DNA of 64,000 nt, from assembly GCF_934202705.1 (NCBI RefSeq), contig NZ_CAKPYE010000001.1, positions 124,001-188,000 on the forward strand, read 5' to 3'. The translations under genes and the position numbers were made by a program. Each line of letters begins with the position of its first letter. Positions within the stretch are counted from its first letter, which is position 1. The notes beneath the pieces are model-generated. The model saw only the letters and a list, made by a program, of their open reading frames with translations. It was not told where the DNA came from and made no database searches. Below are positions 24,803-32,626 of this stretch, piece by piece. Origin of the DNA: an uncultured Limosilactobacillus sp. Lineage in GTDB: Bacteria; Bacillota; Bacilli; Lactobacillales; Lactobacillaceae.

Positions 24803-26854
24803 TTATTGGGCCGACTTATCACTTTGAACCGTTTTCCAATATGCTTGAAAAATCTGCTTAGCCATCGTGAGGTTATTTTCACCGCCAGAAGCATTCGCAA
24901 TGGCAAGCGCCACAACTACTTGTGGCTTATCAGATGGTGCATAACCGGCAAAACTCAGAGTTTCAGTACTCTGTTTCTTATAGAACGTTTCAGCCGTCCC
25001 TGTCTTAGCTGAAATTGATGGCTTAACACTACTTAGCGACTTAGCCGTCGTGTAGGAGTTAGTCCCATGAGTAACTAAATACAAGCCTCGCCGTACTAAA
25101 TCAAAGTATGACTTTGGTGCTGGAATCACCTGTTGAACTTGCGGTTGTGCTGTATAGGTAATATTACCTAATTGCCCATTCGCTTTCGTACCGCGAATCT
25201 CCTTCACAATGTAAGGCTTCATCCGGTAACCACCATTGGCAATTGTTGACATGTACTGAGCTAATTGAATGGTTGTGTAACCATCATAGTTTCCATATGA
25301 TAAGTCAAGAGCAGAACCGATGTTTTTCTTTTTAGATGGTCCTTGATATCCAGAAACTTCTCCCGGAAGGTCAATTCCCGTCTTTTGACCTAGACCGAAC
25401 ATATTGTAATAATACCGCATTTTTTGGAAAATACTTGGCTTAAGCGTTAATTGTGTACCGCTATGGTAATTCATGCCGCCTTCCTTCATTGCAATCTGCA
25501 TCATATATGAATTGGATGACACTTCAAGTGCTTCCGGAGCCGTTAGCGACATACTAGCTGAACCTGACTTATTAAACCATGAACTCTTAACTGAGGTCCC
25601 AGCCACCTTGATTGGCGTATCGGTGAATGTATTGTTTTCTGGCGTAATCACTTTTTCCATTAAACCACCCATAATGGTAGCTGGCTTAACCACTGACCCC
25701 ATTGTAATCGGATGGTTAATTGCCCCAATTTGATCATCAGTCATCTTACCAGTTGATGGATCACGGTCGATTCCGCCCATTGCATAAATCGCACCAGTGT
25801 ATGGATTCATAACTACCGCGTAAACACCGGTGGAATTACCACCAGCCGGAAAACTACTCTTCAGAATTTTTTGAACTTCATTTTGAAACTTCGCATTAAC
25901 TGTTAGAACTAGGTTGTCACCTTTTTTTCCTGGATAGGTAACTTTGGTTTTGGTGACGTTATGTCCACTAGTCGTCACTTGCGTTTGTGATTTTGAACCA
26001 GCAAGGGTTGCTTGATACTGCTTTTCGAGGTAGCTTTGACCAACGTTATCATTACGCGAATAGCCTTGTGAAAGCAAGCTATTAACCTCATCACTTGGTA
26101 ACCCAGTTGTGGAAACTGTCCCGGCAAGGCTCTTAACGTCTTTTCCAGACGGGTAATTTCGTGACCACGCGGTTCCGACCTTCACCCCTGGCATTTCACT
26201 CAAATGCTCACTCACCTCGGCTAATTCTTTTGGTGAAACATTTTTGGACTTGATATAAGTAGTGGACAGTGAATACGCCCCACTCATAGTTCCATAAATC
26301 ATCGCCTTATTTTTCTGCTCTTTTGTCAGTTTGAAATAGTGGGGGTGATTATTTAAATATTCAATTGCATCATCATATTGGTTAGAACTATCGCTACTTT
26401 TTGCTAACTTTAAAACTGTCTTCAGATGATGATTATCTGCCAAATAATAATCTTGCTGATTACGCGTCGTTAATCGCTTCGTTGGCACCGATAGATAATT
26501 ACCAAGCCGATTAGCAATCTTATAAAGATCATCACTGCTAACGTTTTGCCCTTTAGTATATGTAATCGCCTGCGTCGCTTGGTTTCCGACCATCACTTTC
26601 CCAGTAGCGTCATAAATCATTCCACGTTGTACATTATTGGTTTGTGTAGTAGTATCCGAGCGCTTAACTTCTGCTTTGTAAGAAGCACCATTTAATACCT
26701 GTAAATAAAAAAGACGTACGGCAAGGGCGAGTAATAGCACCCCGACAATCCATAATAAAAAAGTTAGTCGAAATGGAATTGCTGATTGGGCCGTTTTATT
26801 TCGTGATCGCGAACGAAATTTAAAAAGTCCTTTAAAGCGATTCAAAAAATTCAC
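24803..26854 (-). CDS. Penicillin-binding protein 2b (class B transpeptidase)
   Basis: Septal or peripheral peptidoglycan transpeptidase. The 683-aa protein has a short cytoplasmic basic front, one membrane anchor (about 27-48), the class B dimerisation domain, and the penicillin-binding domain with SVVK, SSN (VSSNSYM) and KTG (SAKTGTAE). No C-terminal PASTA repeats. It resembles PBP2B of streptococci and lactobacilli; pbp2B or pbp2X assignment needs a tree. Confidence 0.92.
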   Translation of the reverse strand: MNFLNRFKGLFKFRSRSRNKTAQSAIPFRLTFLLWIVGVLLLALAVRLFYLQVLNGASYKAEVKRSDTTTQTNNVQRGMIYDATGKVMVGNQATQAITYTKGQNVSSDDLYKIANRLGNYLSVPTKRLTTRNQQDYYLADNHHLKTVLKLAKSSDSSNQYDDAIEYLNNHPHYFKLTKEQKNKAMIYGTMSGAYSLSTTYIKSKNVSPKELAEVSEHLSEMPGVKVGTAWSRNYPSGKDVKSLAGTVSTTGLPSDEVNSLLSQGYSRNDNVGQSYLEKQYQATLAGSKSQTQVTTSGHNVTKTKVTYPGKKGDNLVLTVNAKFQNEVQKILKSSFPAGGNSTGVYAVVMNPYTGAIYAMGGIDRDPSTGKMTDDQIGAINHPITMGSVVKPATIMGGLMEKVITPENNTFTDTPIKVAGTSVKSSWFNKSGSASMSLTAPEALEVSSNSYMMQIAMKEGGMNYHSGTQLTLKPSIFQKMRYYYNMFGLGQKTGIDLPGEVSGYQGPSKKKNIGSALDLSYGNYDGYTTIQLAQYMSTIANGGYRMKPYIVKEIRGTKANGQLGNITYTAQPQVQQVIPAPKSYFDLVRRGLYLVTHGTNSYTTAKSLSSVKPSISAKTGTAETFYKKQSTETLSFAGYAPSDKPQVVVALAIANASGGENNLTMAKQIFQAYWKTVQSDKSAQ

Positions 26855-26986
26855 TTGACATTCTCCTTAATCATTAGAAAACTCTTAATATTACTTATTT
26901 TAAAGGTTATCTCTTGTCATTCAAGTTCATAACCAGAATTATTCTTTATTAAAGCAACGGTGTTAATGATACTCCCTTTTTAAAGA

Positions 26987-27000
26987 AAAGTGATCACTTT
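26987..27000. promoter_or_regulatory. Palindrome upstream of yfhO
   Basis: AAAGTGATCACTTT is a perfect 14-base palindrome about 65 bases upstream of a TATAAT (27064-27069) for the gene at 27098. It may be a regulator site. The remaining 26855-27088 interval is AT-rich without genes. Confidence 0.4.
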
Positions 27001-27097
27001 ATGAGTGATTTAATTAAATTTAAAACCTTGAGGTTCAGCACTGCTTGAAATTATTGACTGTTATATAATACAAGCTAGTTTATTTGAGGTGATTAAC

Positions 27098-29704
27098 TTG
27101 TTTAAAAAACATTGGCGAATTAACTTAACATACCTAACGGCATTCTTCCTGCCAATCATCATTATGGGAAGCTACTTTGCATATCGGCAGATGGCCCCAT
27201 TTGGCCAAAGTTCCATCTTAACTGTTGATCTTGGTCAGCAATATGTGGACTTTTTTGCTTTTTTCCGCAACATTATTCTTCACCATCCATTCAGCTTATT
27301 CTACTCCTTTTCAAAAGGCCTGGGTGGCGAAATGTTTGGTACCAGTGCTTACTACCTCTTTAGCCCACTCAATTTTCTAATACTATTTTTCCCAGGAAAG
27401 TGGCTCTCGTCGGGGATTCTATTCTTGGTATTGATTAAATATGGTCTCGCAGGTCTTAGTTTTTGTTGGTTGCTTCAACGTCATCATTTACAGTGTGCAC
27501 CCAGAAGTTGGGCATTTTCCACTGCTTATGCTCTGATGGGGTGGATGATTGCAAATCAACTAAACATCCTGTGGTTAGATGTACTATTTTTATTGCCACT
27601 CGTTATTGATGGACTCCTGCGCCTCATCAACGGGCAAAGTCCCTGGCAATTTGTCTGTTGGTTAACCGTTACGATTATTGATAATTATTACATGGCGTGG
27701 ATGGTCGCCATCTTCACCCTTTTATTTTTTATTTGGCAAATTACTCGTCAATTCAATAATTGGGCCACTCTCGGTCGAACCATTCTTCGCTTCATTAAGT
27801 TCTCCTTAATTAGCGGGTTACTTAGCTGCTTTGTTCTTCTCCCCACAATTTATGCTCTCACCCAAAGCAAAGGAACCTATACAGAGCAAAAAATTAAGTG
27901 GACTTTTGAATACCAACCACTTAAAATTCTTGCTAAATTGGTACCTGGTTCCTTTAATTTTAGCCAGATGCCATCTGGTCAACCAAACATTTACGTTGGT
28001 ATGTTATTAACAATTGGGGCCCTTTTATATTTTATTTATGGTCGTGACCATTGGCCAGCGAAAGTTACGGCATTGGTCATCACAAGTTTCTTAGTACTTT
28101 CCTTCTGCTTTCAGCCATTGGATCTGCTATGGCACCTCGGCCAATTTCCAGTTTGGTATCCATCACGATTCTCATTTGTTTTTAGTTTTTGGCTTCTTTA
28201 CTTGGCAGCAGCGACCTTAAAACCAGACTTAAAAATTCACTGGTTAGTAGCCAGTGGACTTGCACTGCTAGTTATCAGCATTGCGTCCTACTTATGGTTC
28301 AACCAGTCTCGCTTTTCATACATTAGTTCAATGCAGATTGCTATCGGTTTGTGCTTTGCACTCATTAGTATCTGCTTACTGATGATTGACCGTCAGCAGT
28401 CAGCCCCGATGGTTGACTTGCTATTTATTATGTTAATTCTTATCGATGTGACAACCAATGTTGCCGTGTCGCTGAACCATCTTTCATACGTTTCACAACC
28501 AGAATTTGGTAATTACACGGTTGCTATGAATCAATCCATTCAACAGACTAAAACACATGATCATTCATTTTATCGGATTGCTAAAAATTTTATGCGAACC
28601 AAGGATGATCCATTTCAAAGTGATTACTATGGCGGAGAACATTTTAGTTCAACTTTAGAGCCGTCAATCGCAACATTTATGGGAGCCATTGGTCAACCAG
28701 CTGGTGATGGTTTTATAACTTACTCGAATGGTACCCAAGTTACCGATTCATTATTAGGATTTAAATACCTCCTCGCTGCTCGCAATCATGGTCAGCAAGA
28801 TGGCCAACAAGTGTTACCAATTACTAGCACCCGGATGGACTGGAACCGTCTAGTTAACCGACATCAAACAACTTTAGTAAACATTAAGCAAAACAAAAAT
28901 ACGTTACCAATTGCGTTTGCAGCTAGCAATCAGGTCCTTAAATTTCATGACGGATCATTAGATCCTTTGAATTACCAATCACAAATTTATCAATTATTAG
29001 CGGGTCAAACAGTTTCCAAACAGCTCTTTAACGTTCAAAACTTCGATAATGTGACGTTCCAAAATGTGCAGACTGCCAAACAAATTACTGGTACAACCTT
29101 CACCCGTGGCAACGAGCTTCAAAAAGCTAGTGTGACCCTTCACTTCATACCACAAACCAATAGTTCTTATTACCTGACTTTAGGACCAAGTGTAAAAAAT
29201 GCTGCAACAATTAAACTCAATGGTCGATCATTAGACCAATATCCAACCTACCATAACACAATTGTGATCAATGTTGCTCACCATCAGAAAGGCAAGCCAG
29301 TTAGCATTCAATTTATCCTTAAAAAGCAGGCTTTATGGATGCAAAATGTCAGTCTTTACCAATTAAATGACCATTTATTTAAACAATCTTCCAAAATCCT
29401 CCAGAGTTCCGGACTCCATGTGACAAGTTCTCGAGCTAATCAAATTAAAGGAACCGTGACCGTCCGGCGCCACCATCAGTTTTTAATGACCACCATTCCT
29501 TATGCTAATGGATGGCATATAAAGGTTGATCATCACTCTGTCACTCCACTGAAAGTCATCGGTACCTTTATGGGAATCCCAATAACTAAGGGAACCCATC
29601 AGATTACAATGACATACATTCCCCCATTCCTCATTTGCGGCGCAATTATCAGTAGTATCACTTTGCTCATCTGTTGCGGATGGGAATGGTACCGCAGAAA
29701 ATAG
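27098..29704 (+). CDS. YfhO-family membrane protein (putative glycosyltransferase)
   Basis: 868 aa. The longest frame begins with GTG at 27089, but GAGGTG is itself the ribosome-binding site, so the TTG at 27098 (LFKKHWRIN) is the better start. About a dozen membrane helices fill residues 10-440, then a large extracellular domain, then one C-terminal helix. The YfhO marks are TVDLGQQYVDFFAFFR and YPSRFSFVF. Family members are linked to glycosylation of lipoteichoic acid or envelope polymers; substrate unknown. Only long plus-strand gene between 17.4 and 38 kb. Confidence 0.88.
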   Translation: MFKKHWRINLTYLTAFFLPIIIMGSYFAYRQMAPFGQSSILTVDLGQQYVDFFAFFRNIILHHPFSLFYSFSKGLGGEMFGTSAYYLFSPLNFLILFFPGKWLSSGILFLVLIKYGLAGLSFCWLLQRHHLQCAPRSWAFSTAYALMGWMIANQLNILWLDVLFLLPLVIDGLLRLINGQSPWQFVCWLTVTIIDNYYMAWMVAIFTLLFFIWQITRQFNNWATLGRTILRFIKFSLISGLLSCFVLLPTIYALTQSKGTYTEQKIKWTFEYQPLKILAKLVPGSFNFSQMPSGQPNIYVGMLLTIGALLYFIYGRDHWPAKVTALVITSFLVLSFCFQPLDLLWHLGQFPVWYPSRFSFVFSFWLLYLAAATLKPDLKIHWLVASGLALLVISIASYLWFNQSRFSYISSMQIAIGLCFALISICLLMIDRQQSAPMVDLLFIMLILIDVTTNVAVSLNHLSYVSQPEFGNYTVAMNQSIQQTKTHDHSFYRIAKNFMRTKDDPFQSDYYGGEHFSSTLEPSIATFMGAIGQPAGDGFITYSNGTQVTDSLLGFKYLLAARNHGQQDGQQVLPITSTRMDWNRLVNRHQTTLVNIKQNKNTLPIAFAASNQVLKFHDGSLDPLNYQSQIYQLLAGQTVSKQLFNVQNFDNVTFQNVQTAKQITGTTFTRGNELQKASVTLHFIPQTNSSYYLTLGPSVKNAATIKLNGRSLDQYPTYHNTIVINVAHHQKGKPVSIQFILKKQALWMQNVSLYQLNDHLFKQSSKILQSSGLHVTSSRANQIKGTVTVRRHHQFLMTTIPYANGWHIKVDHHSVTPLKVIGTFMGIPITKGTHQITMTYIPPFLICGAIISSITLLICCGWEWYRRK

Positions 29705-29717
29705 CATCATGTAGTAC

Positions 29718-29764
29718 AAGCGGGTCCTCAAAATCCGGAAAAACCGGATGATGAGGGCCCGCTT
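29718..29764. terminator. Convergent terminator after yfhO
   Basis: AAGCGGG-CCTCA-ATCCGG pairs with CCGGAT-TGAGG-CCCGCTT around an A-rich loop. Very stable, works for both flanking genes. Confidence 0.9.
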
Positions 29765-29785
29765 AAATTTACACATCTTTTTTGG

Positions 29786-30427
29786 TTAGCGCTGCGGATA
29801 ACCAACTAAGCGTAACTCACCATGAAGATACTCGCCAAGATAAATATCATTCAATCCTGGATAACCGGCAGCAGAAATTTTTTGCTGAACCCAGCTTTCA
29901 TCATGATGGATTAGTTCAAGAATATCGGTATTTAATTGTCCATCACTAATTAACGGGAATTTGACATCATGATCATTATTTTCGATAACTACCAATTGGC
30001 CATTTTGCTCTAAAATACCACTTTTAACTTTCGCAACTTCATAAATTCCCTGACTTCGCAAGCGAAACATTAGATCATTCGCACTCATTCCTGAGCGAAT
30101 ACAATTATCAACTAATACCTGACCGTTTTTAATTAATAACTGTGGCTGACCGTCAATTGCAATTCTGACCCACCGATTATGTTCCTTCACATAACGTAGA
30201 ATTAGCACAATCACTGTCCAAATTAAAAGCACCAAAATAAATTCAATAATACTAATGTCATTATTGTAAATGATTCCACCAATAATTGCCCCAAGAATAT
30301 AATTTTGAACTTGATCTAACGCTGAGGTAGGGGCAAGATTGCCCTTTCCTAAAAGGTTGATTTGTAAAATTAAGCAAAGCATCCCTAAAGCGAATTTCAA
30401 GGTAATTAATAAATATGTATTATCCAT
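29786..30427 (-). CDS. DUF421 / YetF-type membrane protein
   Basis: 213 aa. Three N-terminal membrane helices (to about 85) are followed by a cytosolic domain with RIAIDGQPQLLIKNGQVLVDNCIRSGMSANDLMFRLRSQGIY, the YetF/DUF421 core. ATG has AAGGAGG upstream. It follows the DUF3290 gene by 11 bases. DUF421 proteins of spore formers are spore-envelope related, but lactobacilli do not sporulate, so a different role is likely. Confidence 0.9.
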   Translation of the reverse strand: MDNTYLLITLKFALGMLCLILQINLLGKGNLAPTSALDQVQNYILGAIIGGIIYNNDISIIEFILVLLIWTVIVLILRYVKEHNRWVRIAIDGQPQLLIKNGQVLVDNCIRSGMSANDLMFRLRSQGIYEVAKVKSGILEQNGQLVVIENNDHDVKFPLISDGQLNTDILELIHHDESWVQQKISAAGYPGLNDIYLGEYLHGELRLVGYPQR

Positions 30428-30438
30428 TTAAATCCTCC

Positions 30439-30885
30439 TTAGTGATTTTTAATCATAACCCGGTGATCAATGACATGGGCACGCGTCAAAGTATAATTGT
30501 TACCATCTGAACTTAAGTTGACACGGTAGTCATCATCTTTAATTCGAACAATAATCCCGTCCGTTAAAGTCGTTGAATTAACCACGACGTCTTTTGTTTG
30601 CACATGATGATCCTTTGCAACCGCCTTCACGAAAGGAATCATTAATGAAGACTGCGATTTTTCTGTGTTGAGTGATTCTAATTTGGTATATTGAAGACCA
30701 ATAATAATCAACAATATCAATGAGAAAATAATCCCTAAATCTCGATATTTAGTTTCTAAACGGTGACGAACATATTGAACTAGCATTACCAATATCAATC
30801 CAGCAAATATAATCATCAGACTATAACTAAAAATGGTGTTTGCCTGCTGGTGGGTTTCTAAATATGTCAAATTATAAAAAGTCAT
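30439..30885 (-). CDS. DUF3290-family membrane protein
   Basis: 148 aa with two membrane helices (about 17-40 and 50-70) and an extracytoplasmic or cytosolic C-terminal domain containing KDVVVNSTTLTDGIIVRIKDDDYRVNLSSDGNNYTLTRA. DUF3290 and DUF421 genes are regularly adjacent in lactic acid bacteria, which suggests that the two proteins form a complex. Function unknown. Confidence 0.87.
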   Translation of the reverse strand: MTFYNLTYLETHQQANTIFSYSLMIIFAGLILVMLVQYVRHRLETKYRDLGIIFSLILLIIIGLQYTKLESLNTEKSQSSLMIPFVKAVAKDHHVQTKDVVVNSTTLTDGIIVRIKDDDYRVNLSSDGNNYTLTRAHVIDHRVMIKNH

Positions 30886-30902
30886 TTTTAATCTGTCCTA
30901 TA

Positions 30903-30940
30903 CAAAAATAGTGAGCGATAACACTACTGTTACCCTCACT
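30903..30940 (-). terminator. Terminator after greA
   Basis: On the minus strand AGTGAGGGTAACA and TGTTATCGCTCACT pair with two mismatches, followed by ATTTTTGT. Confidence 0.8.
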
Positions 30941-30952
30941 TACACCCTTCAA

Positions 30953-31429
30953 TTATTTAACATCTAAAATTTCAACGTGCATTACACCACTTGGAATTTC
31001 AATATCAACTTTTTCGCCAACTTTATGGCCTAACAATCCTTTTGCCATTGGTGACTCATTAGAGATCTTACCAGAGAGTGGGTCAGATTCAGATTCACCA
31101 ACAATTGTGTAGGTTTCAGGCTCTTCATCTGGCAATTCCTTGAATGTAACACTCCGCCCCATCGAAACTTCGTCAGCTGCAACATCATCATTATCAATGA
31201 TAACAGCATATTGTAGCATGTTTTCAATCTGACTAATTCGTCCTTCAACAAATGCTTGTTCATCCTTTGCTGATTCATACTCGGAATTTTCAGAAAGGTC
31301 ACCATAGCTACGCGCAATTTTAATTCGTTTGATAACTTCCGGTCGGCGCTTGAGGCGCAAATCTTCAAGTTCTTTTTCAAGCTTTTCTTTACCTTCCGCA
31401 GTCATCGGAAATGTTTTTTCATCCGCCAT
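30953..31429 (-). CDS. greA: Transcription elongation factor GreA
   Basis: Rescues backtracked RNA polymerase by stimulating transcript cleavage. The 158-aa protein has the N-terminal antiparallel coiled coil with the acidic tip (YGDLSENSEYESAKDEQAFVEGRI) and the C-terminal FKBP-like domain (SPMAKGLLGHKVGEKVDIEIPSG). Typical length. It follows udk, as in other Bacilli. Confidence 0.97.
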   Translation of the reverse strand: MADEKTFPMTAEGKEKLEKELEDLRLKRRPEVIKRIKIARSYGDLSENSEYESAKDEQAFVEGRISQIENMLQYAVIIDNDDVAADEVSMGRSVTFKELPDEEPETYTIVGESESDPLSGKISNESPMAKGLLGHKVGEKVDIEIPSGVMHVEILDVK

Positions 31430-31515
31430 AAATTTAAGATTCCCCTTTATTTAAAAATACCAATTGCAACATTACCATTTCATCATCATTTTTTCAACTG
31501 CTGAGTTTAAATTGA

Positions 31516-32157
31516 TTAAACTTGGTGACCACGTTTAACTAAAACGTCGCGGACTTTGGTCGCCAATAAGTCAATGGCAACCTGATTTTGTCCACCTTCA
31601 GGAACAATGATATCAGCATACCGTTTCGTAGGTTCAATAAATTGATGATACATCGGTTTAACCGTTTTTAAGTACTGAGTAATTACCGAATCTAATGAAC
31701 GTCCGCGTTCTTGCATATCCCGCTTAATCCGTCGAATAATTCGTAAATCACTATCGGTATCGACAAAGACCTTAATGTCCATTAAATTCCGTAACCGTTC
31801 ATCATCCAAAATTAGAATCCCTTCTAAGATAATGACATCTTGCGGTTCAACATGGATAGTCCTATTGGTCCGGGTATATTGCTCATAATCGTAAACCGGC
31901 ATTTCAACTGCTTGATTATGGCGCAGTTGGTCTAATTGACGAACTAGTAAATCGGTATCAAAGGCTAATGGATGATCATAGTTAACCGCTTTTCGTTCCG
32001 CCATCGTCATATCACTTTGATCATTGTAATAGGTATCTTGAGTAATAATTTGAATTGACTTACCGTGTAACTGATCAAAAATCGCGTGCGCAACGGTGGT
32101 CTTACCACTTCCGGAACCACCCGTTACTCCAATGATAATTGGTCTTTTTTCTGTCAT
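31516..32157 (-). CDS. udk: Uridine kinase
   Basis: Salvages uridine and cytidine by phosphorylation. The 213-aa protein has the P-loop GVTGGSGSGKTTVA, then TQDTYYNDQSDM and YDHPLAFDTDLL for nucleoside binding, and IILEGILILDDERL. It lies 18 bases after the truncated mltG and before greA, the common mltG-udk-greA order. Confidence 0.96.
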   Translation of the reverse strand: MTEKRPIIIGVTGGSGSGKTTVAHAIFDQLHGKSIQIITQDTYYNDQSDMTMAERKAVNYDHPLAFDTDLLVRQLDQLRHNQAVEMPVYDYEQYTRTNRTIHVEPQDVIILEGILILDDERLRNLMDIKVFVDTDSDLRIIRRIKRDMQERGRSLDSVITQYLKTVKPMYHQFIEPTKRYADIIVPEGGQNQVAIDLLATKVRDVLVKRGHQV

Positions 32158-32175
32158 CGTTGTTCCTCCATCCCA

Positions 32176-32535
32176 TTAATATTTTTTTGCATGTCGATTT
32201 TCTTGTAATTGAGTCGTAATTTCAGGAACCGATTGGGATTTCTTTAATTCAAAAGTGCCCGCTTTAACCCCATTAGTTTTGTGAGTTTGCAAATAATAAT
32301 AAAAAACGTACTGACTTCGGACTAAATCTTGTTGTTTTAAAATCTTACTTACTTGTTGATCGGTACTATTACGTGGAATTATGATTCGTACTGAACGTTG
32401 AGGATCCTTGTCAACAGGCGTCAGTGAATAATTAAAATAACTGTGAATACAAAGACCGATGGCGCAAAAAACGCCGAGAATGACTAATGCAAGATAGTTT
32501 TGCTTACGGATTTGCTTGCTAGAAAATTGATGCAT
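32176..32535 (-). pseudogene. mltG: Truncated MltG: N-terminal domain only
   Basis: 119 aa from MHQFSSKQIRKQNYLALV (ATG 32535, AAGGAAGGG upstream): a short cytosolic part, one membrane helix (about 14-35), then RSVRIIIPRNSTDQQVSKILKQQDLVRSQYVFYYYLQTHK, the LysM-like domain at the start of MltG. It stops at about residue 119 with TQLQENRHAKKY; the YceG catalytic domain (another 200 or more residues with the catalytic Glu) is absent. Only 18 bases separate the stop from udk, so no remnant survives. It could be a decayed gene or a retained short protein. Confidence 0.7.
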
Positions 32536-32565
32536 TCCACTGGCCCTTCCTTTCACTTTTAACAC

Positions 32566-32606
32566 TAAAAGCAAGAGACTGAAAAGATACTTTTTCAGTC
32601 TCTTGC
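32566..32606 (-). terminator. Terminator after pheT
   Basis: GCAAGAGACTGAAAA and TTTTCAGTCTCTTGC form a 15-base perfect stem with a six-base loop; TTTTAG follows on the minus strand. It ends the pheST operon. Confidence 0.9.
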
Positions 32607-32626
32607 TATTGATAAAGATCAACTAA

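Noticed and set aside
27089..27097. GTG start of the yfhO gene at 27089
   Set aside because: The GTG is part of the GAGGTG ribosome-binding site; the TTG at 27098 has correct spacing.
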